Assembly: GCA_015501055.1 (NCBI GenBank)
Contig: JADNYV010000262.1
Span: 1 to 48,675 of the forward strand
Length of the DNA stretch: 48,675 nt
Origin: Mucidula mucida
Lineage: Eukaryota; Basidiomycota; Agaricomycetes; Agaricales; Physalacriaceae
Direction of reading: 5' to 3'
Translations under genes and position numbers: made by a program
Part shown: positions 42,268-48,675 of the stretch, in pieces
How positions within the stretch are numbered: the stretch's first letter is position 1
How the letters are laid out: every line of letters starts with the position of its first letter
The notes under the pieces: generated by a model
The model's database searches: none
What the model was told of the DNA's origin: nothing
What the model saw: the letters and a program-made list of their open reading frames with translations, nothing else

Positions 42268-43053
42268 ATGTCTTCACAGTCGCTCACGACGACAACGAGG
42301 GCGGCTAGTACGTCTGTGGAGCCGGTTCCTTCGTCGTCATTTAGACCATCGCACACTTGGTCGGACCCCTTCCCTACTCAGTCGCAGTCCAGCGAGACTG
42401 GCACGACCGATGGCGGACCCAGCCTCAACTCATCCGCCTCCCTATACCTGTACACATTCCTAGCGACGCTGGTGCTGTTGCTGGGCGTGTCAGCTGCGAT
42501 AGTATTCCGGTCTCTCATCCTCCGCCGCCGTCACCGCGCGATGATTGACGAGGCCATTCGAAATGGCACCTGGGTGCCGCCTGCGAACGGGCGCGGGCGG
42601 CGCATCGACCCGATGGACAAGCCGCTTATGCACGACGCGCATCTCATCGTCGAGCCAAAGTACGCGCATCACGAGTGGGATCTGATGAAGCCGTTTTCTG
42701 TTTCGTATTCAGCTCCCGCTGTACAGCCGCCTGCAATGCCGCCGCCGCCGCCTCCAACTAGAGAGCGCATGCGCAGGACTCTGAGGCACGTTTGGTCGCA
42801 TTTTAGTTCGTCGCCCGCTCCACCCGCGCCGGAGCCCGCAATACCTTTGGCGCCCCCACCCCTTCCCGATGCGTCATCCGGTCCGCTGCGCGTGTCCGTG
42901 CTTATTGCCATGCCGTCGCAGAATCATAATTATGCGGAACATGAGGAGCTGCCCCATGTCGAGTTTGGTGTAGCCCAGGTGGGCATAGCGGCGCAAGAGT
43001 CTGAACAGGGCAAGGCTGGGAGTTTGAGCGAGGATGCCGCAAGCAGAGTGTAG
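42268..43053 (+). CDS. Single-pass membrane protein with proline-rich tail
   Basis: An intronless frame of 261 aa from the ATG at 42268; the first ATG of the open frame (42121) is less likely because the Ser/Thr-rich MSSQSLTTTTRAASTS start is typical. Residues 1-55 are Ser/Thr-rich and probably O-glycosylated outside. The membrane segment LYLYTFLATLVLLLGVSAAI precedes a basic stop-transfer (LRRRHRAM). The cytosolic part has KPLMHDAHLIVEPKYAHHEW, MPPPPPPTRERMRR and HVEFGVAQVGIA. Proteins of this architecture are common in mushrooms, but the function is unknown. Confidence 0.7.
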   Translation: MSSQSLTTTTRAASTSVEPVPSSSFRPSHTWSDPFPTQSQSSETGTTDGGPSLNSSASLYLYTFLATLVLLLGVSAAIVFRSLILRRRHRAMIDEAIRNGTWVPPANGRGRRIDPMDKPLMHDAHLIVEPKYAHHEWDLMKPFSVSYSAPAVQPPAMPPPPPPTRERMRRTLRHVWSHFSSSPAPPAPEPAIPLAPPPLPDASSGPLRVSVLIAMPSQNHNYAEHEELPHVEFGVAQVGIAAQESEQGKAGSLSEDAASRV

Positions 43054-43525
43054 GCTTAGTGTATTGACTGTATCATCAGAGTACTGTGTATGGCGTCTTT
43101 ATCTGTATTATAAGATTGGCGGACACGTTAATTATGCTTCTTGTGAGGTAGATGTTGAAACCGATGTATTAGACACGAAGCTTCATGTTGTTCAACGCCA
43201 CGGAACAGAACGCGATTCCTGCAAGAATACACAGAATCGTTGAATCATTAGAGCATCGATCATCCTTGGAGAAAAGTATTCAGAATGTCTGGACTTGCAG
43301 AGCCCATCTTCTTGAAGCATATCGCGTTCTGAAGCTGTACACGTTCAAATCAAAGCCAAAATGGCCTGTTTTTGGGACCCAGATGAGTTGTTTCCCATTA
43401 CGAGGCGTTCCAAACATCCTAATGCAGGCGACGTGGAAGTCGATCACTTCGCCGTTGCATTCCTGAACACGAACGTCGACGACGCCTAAGCTTCGAGCTC
43501 GCCATCCACGACAACGGCGGCCAAT
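43054..43525. other. Intergenic, no gene recognised
   Basis: Contains the promoter of the OST48 gene. The short frame 43185-43466 lacks features. Confidence 0.4.
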
Positions 43526-45043
43526 ATGCTGGGCCTGTATACACTCGCTACCGTCTTAATCTGCTTACTGGGATTGTCGACCGCCAAGTCGAGTACTGGA
43601 GACTCGGTACTCATTATATTGGATCCTGCTGCGCAAGAGAATTACTCGATATTCTTCGGTGGACTACGAGGTATGCAGCGCGTAATGCGTGACTCTGAGT
43701 CTGCTAACAGCATGCAGAACAGGGCTATAAGCTGACCTTCCGGGCACCCAAGGACGAGGCACCGGTATTAATCCAAGATGATGTGCCGTCATTCGACCAC
43801 GTCCTCATGCTCGCCTCTGACACCAAAAGTACGCGCTCGAACCACGAGACTACGACGATCGTACTCACAAATACCTTCAGACTTTGCAAAGGACATAACA
43901 CCTCAAAACATCGTTCAATTGCTTTCCTTAAACACCAATGTAATAATCGCGCTCTCTCCCAAGCAAAACATCTTCACCTCCCTTGCCTCCGAATTCTCTC
44001 TCATTCTCCCTCCTCCCGGCACTCCCCTCATCTCTCATTTCCCGGAGCGCAAGGATCCACTCACTGTCATTCCGGTCCAAGTACCTTCAGCACCCATGTT
44101 GACGCCCAATACCCCGCCGGTATGGTTCTCAGGCGTACCATTCGCATTCGGAAACAGCCCTCTCCTTGTTCCCATTCTGAACGCGCCTGTCGAAAGCTTC
44201 GCTGCGGACTCTGACAGTACCCCAGATTCGCTTGTTGACGCAGCCGACAAGGGCGGCGAAGGCCTGTGGGCCGGTCGTCAACTCGGTCTGGTCGCCGGAT
44301 TCCAGCCTTCGGAGGGTGCGCGCGCCACGTTTGTGGGAAGTGCCGAGATATTCAGCGACAAGTTCGCGAAGAAGGATCTCCCAACTAGGTAAGCTTAAAC
44401 TCTTTTCGTTCATGCCTCTCTCACTAATCTACTTGCCAGTGGAAAATCTGGTAACACTCAATTTGCACGCGATCTTACGGCCTGGGCATTCCAGGAGTCC
44501 TTGGTTCTCCGTATTGACGAAACGACTCATCATTTGGTCAATAAAACCGAGCCTGAAGAACACTACACTACCAACGACCAAATTGTACGTCTCTTTTCCC
44601 TTGTCGTGGTCCCCTCTGATTAGACTTGACAGGTGTACACCACGTACATTTCGCGTTTCAATCCCACCACGGGCGCCTTTGAGCCCTACTCTGGGCTGAC
44701 GGACCTCCAACTCGAGTTCACGATGCTCGATCCCCACATCCGCACTGCGCTTCCTGCCGTCACTGGTGAACCCGGTAAATACGAAGTCACCTTCCGCGCA
44801 CCAGACCGCCACGGGGTGTTCAAGTTTGTCGTGAACTACAAGCGCAAAGGGTGGACATACCTCCAAAGCGCGATCACTGTCCCGGTGGTGCCGCCCAGGC
44901 ATGATGGGTACCCGCGCTTCTTGAGTGCGGCGTGGCCGTACTATGTGGGCGCGATTAGTACGAGTGTAGGATTCTTCTTGTTTTCGGCGATGTGGCTTGC
45001 TGGGGAGGTGAGGGATACGAAGAAGGTGAAGAAGACGGAGTAG
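43526..45043 (+). CDS. WBP1: Oligosaccharyltransferase 48-kDa subunit (OST48/Wbp1)
   Basis: Five exons join in frame. The signal peptide MLGLYTLATVLICLLGLSTA is followed by SVLIILDPAAQENYSIFFGG, EQGYKLTFRAPKDEAP and DHVLMLASDTK. Family motifs follow: SEFSLILPPPGTPLISHFPE, GKSGNTQFARDLTAWAFQES, VLRIDETTHHLVNKTEPEEH, TTYISRFNPTTGAFEPYSG, FKFVVNYKRKGWTYLQSAIT, and one C-terminal membrane segment YYVGAISTSVGFFLFSAMWL with a lysine-rich cytosolic tail (KKVKKTE) of ER-retrieval type. It is an essential part of the ER N-glycosylation complex. The first junction uses the acceptor CATGCAG, giving GGLREQGYKL; the acceptor 5 nt further on would break the frame. Confidence 0.93.
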
Positions 45044-45833
45044 GGTAGGCGTGTGTGTATGCTAGAGGAGCTCAAAAATATTTATGCACAGGTGTAACGG
45101 ATCCTAGGTTGTCAACAAGTATTCCGTGAGTCAGTATCGCACAGTGCGCCATGCCTCAATTACAGGTGCGTGTACGAACTCGGAACTCCTATCTGAGACA
45201 AGACGGGCTATGGTGACATACACCATAAGCGATCATGTAGAACCCTTACATCAGGCATTTGAGGTTGTGGGTGTGAAAGATGGGTTGCGATTTGGCAGAG
45301 AAATCGAGTTCTGTCTTGTGCCGATCATTCTACAGAAGGCCAAGCATCGAGGAGTTGGGCGCCACATCAGTCTTTTGCGACGCAACACACTTAAGATACA
45401 CTACCGACGTGCTCGTTGAGACTGAATTCAATTACATTTTATCTAAAGCATTGCATACTTACGTATAATACTATTCAAATCCACACCCAAATCACAATCA
45501 AACTAGCAGGACAATCTGACTGATGGTTGTGGAAAACTCAAGTTCACATGTAGTCCTGGTTTAAAATAGTGTTCCGGTCAGACAAACTTGAGCGCGTGTA
45601 GGTAAAGCTTCCACCTCACTCGGCGTATCGTCCCAATTGCGCCGACTGCTGGAGATGTCTCCCACCATCAACCTATTTTCAAGAATCAAATGAGTGATCA
45701 TCTTCAAGCTTACGAGAGCCTTGCACAGATGCATGATGAAACTTTCAATTACTCCCCTCCATCCACAACCATCAGTCAGATTTTCGTGCTAAGTATTTTG
45801 TTTCATAGAATGAAAGTACAGAACGGAGTGGAC
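45044..45833. other. Intergenic between OST48 and the methyltransferase gene
   Basis: The two genes converge on this 790-bp stretch. Frames at 45126-45419 and 45280-45468 have no motif. Confidence 0.45.
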
Positions 45834-47326
45834 CTAAGAACTTTCTAGTGCACATTCCATGACACTCATCGAGCCTCTACACGGCCATACCTTCACCACC
45901 TGAAGTCCCGCCACGTTTACAAGGCGTTTCATTTCATCGGCAGTCCTTTCCTTGCCATTGCTACAACAGAACAATCAGTGGACTCCAATCGGGAAGTGTG
46001 AGAAGGACTGAACATACATCAAGTTCATCATGTTCAGATTCTTCATATGGATGTATCGCTCCGAATACCCAGTCTCACCCAGGAGCGCTTCCAAGATTAG
46101 AACGCGGGAGGTGGGAGCGAGTGACTTTTTCAGCTCTGAAAAGATCTTGATGCAGGACGCATCGTCCCAGTCGTGCGCGATGTGCCGGAGGGCGTAGGCG
46201 TCTTTGCCTACAGCCGGATTGGGCGTGAAAAAGTCGTGGACCTGGAAGTCGATGCCTTCCGTGTTCTTCTCCGACCACACAGAGCGCGCTTGGTCGATGA
46301 CGGACGCGCGGTCCTGTATCGTGATGCGCATGTGGGGAAACTTGTCCCGGATGGCGAGGCTCAGGTTGCCTATGCCGCCTCCGACGTCCACGATGTGCTC
46401 GTGGCGGGACCATGGGTAGTCTGCGATGATTGTCCCGGTTGTGGCGAGGGTCCCGCCCGCTTCAGCGGCTGATGAGTACGCTGCAATTAAACATGATACA
46501 CGACACTTACCCATCGCGTTAGCAAAGACATCGTGGCGCGCCGGATGTCTGTCGTTGTACTGCCACCAGGTACTCTTGCCGTCATTGAAGATGGTATCTC
46601 TCGCTAGAGGCGAGGCGCCGATGTCGGTGGAGTTGTCCCGCATACACTTGAGGATATTATTCGACCCTGCGTACCATTCATTCGCACTGTTGACATCATC
46701 ATGTCAGACTAGTGTTACCGCAATAGCACGAGGGACCACTGGCTTACTACATGTCGACATAATCCTCCAATGGACTGTTGCGGACCATCGACTGGCTGAT
46801 CGCATTATTCGCGAAGCGTTCTGGGTTTTGAGACGTCTTCTTGAAGATCTGGGATGCTACCAGCTGACGCATAATTCTAGCTGCGCGCAACAAATCAGCG
46901 CGCTATTCCGGGGGACGGCGCATTTCGATAACTGACCGCACTTGTCCGTGTCGTATCCCGCTTTGTCGGCGATACTCTCAATGTCGAGCTCACCGCCGGC
47001 GTCGTCAATGATTTCCGGAATCTTCGCGAGAGACACCGCGTGCAACGCTCGTGATTCGAGATACTGAGAAGCAAGCTTGAGTCCATCGGCTCAGGATTAA
47101 GCGTGAAAGAAGCGGTTACCTGGGCGGCTACTTCCATGACCCATTCTCCTGGTTCGTGTAGGAGCGCGAGCAGAGCACCGGCTGCAGAGATTGCGGTCTG
47201 GCGCGCGGTGTGCTGAAGGAGAGAAGGTGGTGAAGAAGGCGAAGCGTTCTTCTCGGCGACAACAGTGTCTACTGCAGAGGACAGGAGGGTTTTGAGGTGG
47301 AGTAGGGTGTCGACTTCGGTGGACAT
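45834..47326 (-). CDS. O-methyltransferase, COMT-like (Methyltransf_2)
   Basis: The minus-strand exons start MSTEVDTLLHLKTLLSSAVD. An N-terminal dimerisation part (ALHAVSLAKIPEIIDDAGGE, then KAGYDTDKCARIMRQLVASQ) precedes the SAM-binding region HIVDVGGGIGNLSLAI. After that come MRITIQDRASVIDQAR, RHIAHDWDD (with the His expected as general base), RVLILEALLG, and the end NGKERTADEMKRLVNVAGLQ..MECALESS with the stop at 45834-45836. It methylates a hydroxyl on a small molecule or peptide tyrosine; the substrate is not visible. A 30-nt GT-AG stretch at about 46482-46511 could be spliced or read through in frame. It lies 7 kb from the RiPP-like precursor, separated by the housekeeping OST48 gene. 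Confidence 0.87.
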
Positions 47327-48675
47327 GACGGTCTGCGGCGGAAGAGGACGATGCCAAAACGCTTGGGGTGTTATATGCTTAACGTAAAATGGAGTTTAAA
47401 AAGTAGAGGCTCAGTTTGAACAGAAGTTACTCCATATGTTTCGTGTTGCGACACGCTAAAGAATCAACGGATGGGGGAGAATAAATAGAGCAGCCAGGTA
47501 CGGTGGTACGCGCATCAGAGATGGTGTGTTTTGGGTTCTAGTGGACTTCCCAGAGTAAGATAAGAGGACCGGGATTTGAAGCGATGTCAAAGGGCGTCGA
47601 AGGTGTGAGGACAAGAGGATTGTACACCTGTAACTTGGGCTTGTTAGCTCGTCAACTACTATTGAGTATGCTTAAAAGACCTGAACGCCGGATGCAAAAT
47701 CACGTTTCTTTGAAAGACGGGCATACGGGCATCGGTGAGAACGGACTTTAGATGATGATGCATATCACCGGTAGCAGATGTATGACTGCAGAGATGGTCA
47801 TTGCGGGCGAAGCATTGAGACGAGCCGTGAGGATGGTTGGGTTGATGAATTGATCGACAGAGGTGACCCTGATCAGCAAGCCATGTTAGAACCCAAGACC
47901 ACTTGATACCCAGTTGTATTCAGCACTTCATACCCCGGAGGTGAAGCGTTTTTTCCTGATAGAGACTCCATTTAGCATGGCCAGAAGACCGGGTTTTTCG
48001 TGAGAGTCCATAAGGTGCGCGGGCCGTTGTGGAAGAGAAGTAAAAATCTTGAGCTTCCCAGTTTCGCTTGATGAACCAATGATGAAGCCTTCCGCATTCT
48101 TCTTATACCGGAGACAGCACGAATCGGAGTGTTCAGATGACAACCCATTGCTAAGAGCAATGAAGATTAAGCGCGTCGGAATCATGTACGTACCAATGTC
48201 ATCGAGCGCAGTTTGACATGATTATCGGAGTCGACAAGGAAAGGACTGGTTTCGAGGAGAGTGCACACTGCACAATGCCTCACGAGTGGGTGGGGATGAG
48301 GTCCAAAAATCCCGACGTGAGTCGTTCCGGAAGAGGCAGGCTTCCAAAACGGTAGACGCCAGTGTCACGCCACGCGATCGGCTGCGATCATCCCTCACAT
48401 GACTTTGTAGCCAATCACATTCGTCCTTCCGACTGCCACAATCCAGATTATCCACTCCTCAATTCAGTATCTTCATGGCAGACATCCCCATGAAGTTAAC
48501 CTCTATATCTATACTCGTGACTGGCTTGAAGACTCATCTCAACCAGGCTTAACCGCCACGCTAGAGCTACGATTCCTGACTTGGGCGCATTTCTTCGCTG
48601 TTTGATTTAATTGGCTTCTTCTTTGATACTAGTGCTCATGTCATTGCCCACGCACGGCCGCGGTTTTATTTCCTT
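47327..48675. other. Right-hand region without a recognised gene
   Basis: About 1.35 kb follows the methyltransferase start and should contain its promoter. Frames at 47928-48185 and 48222-48455 (minus) carry no motifs. A small spliced gene cannot be excluded, but nothing supports one. Confidence 0.4.

Noticed and set aside
45834..47326. Methyltransferase as a definite member of the RiPP-like locus
   Set aside because: The housekeeping OST48 gene and a membrane protein gene separate it from the precursor; membership cannot be claimed from position alone.
47928..48455. Minus-strand frames near the right end
   Set aside because: No motif or splice structure could be assembled.

Overview
The window is nuclear DNA from a filamentous basidiomycete, most likely an Agaricomycete. 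The evidence is intron-dense genes with introns of about 45-60 nt and GT/YAG borders, mushroom-type families (DUF6699, DUF6589, multi-intron P450s, a UstYa/DUF3328 protein, many-paralogue dynamins) and housekeeping genes of fungal type (OST48/Wbp1, calcipressin, CCDC124, an APC15-like protein). I saw no rRNA, tRNA or CRISPR array.

Layout. 0-4 kb: an aldehyde dehydrogenase relic, two tandem copies (A, B) of a small SnoaL/NTF2-like gene, and a decayed inverted relative (C). 4-14 kb: a P450, two DUF6699 genes, CCDC124, calcipressin and APC15-like genes. 14.4-16.1 kb: relic D and intact copy E, an inverted duplicate of the B-C block. 16.2-22.6 kb: a complete 6.4-kb DNA mobile element. 22.7-28.3 kb: an intact P450 and a broken P450 carrying hairpin insertions in its introns. 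28.6-30.6 kb: two unrecognised genes. 32.5-35.2 kb: a dynamin-like GTPase gene with a frame lesion. 35.5-41.8 kb: a UstYa-type oxidase, a membrane protein, a Kex2-repeat peptide precursor and a broken S33 peptidase. 42.3-47.3 kb: a single-pass membrane protein, the OST48 subunit and an O-methyltransferase.

Main discovery candidate. Positions 16174-22609 are bounded by long terminal inverted repeats (34 nt perfect, with imperfect similarity over about 115 nt), each containing a subterminal hairpin, and by a 9-bp target duplication (GATTGATGG). The element carries two convergent genes whose ends overlap by 6 nt. One is a DUF6589 protein with a possible DDE-type acidic triad. The other is a RecQ-family helicase with a zinc motif and a C-terminal bromodomain. 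The insertion lies in the promoter of gene copy E, and the matching region upstream of copy A is the unoccupied version of the site, which supports the boundaries independently.

Second candidate. A secreted precursor at 38278-38644 has five 16-residue repeats ending in KR, alternating between two peptide variants. A UstYa-family gene with both HxxHC-type motifs lies about 2 kb away. Together they look like a basidiomycete dikaritin-like RiPP locus. The S33 peptidase nearby has an in-frame stop, and the methyltransferase 7 kb further on lies beyond a housekeeping gene, so membership of those two is less certain.
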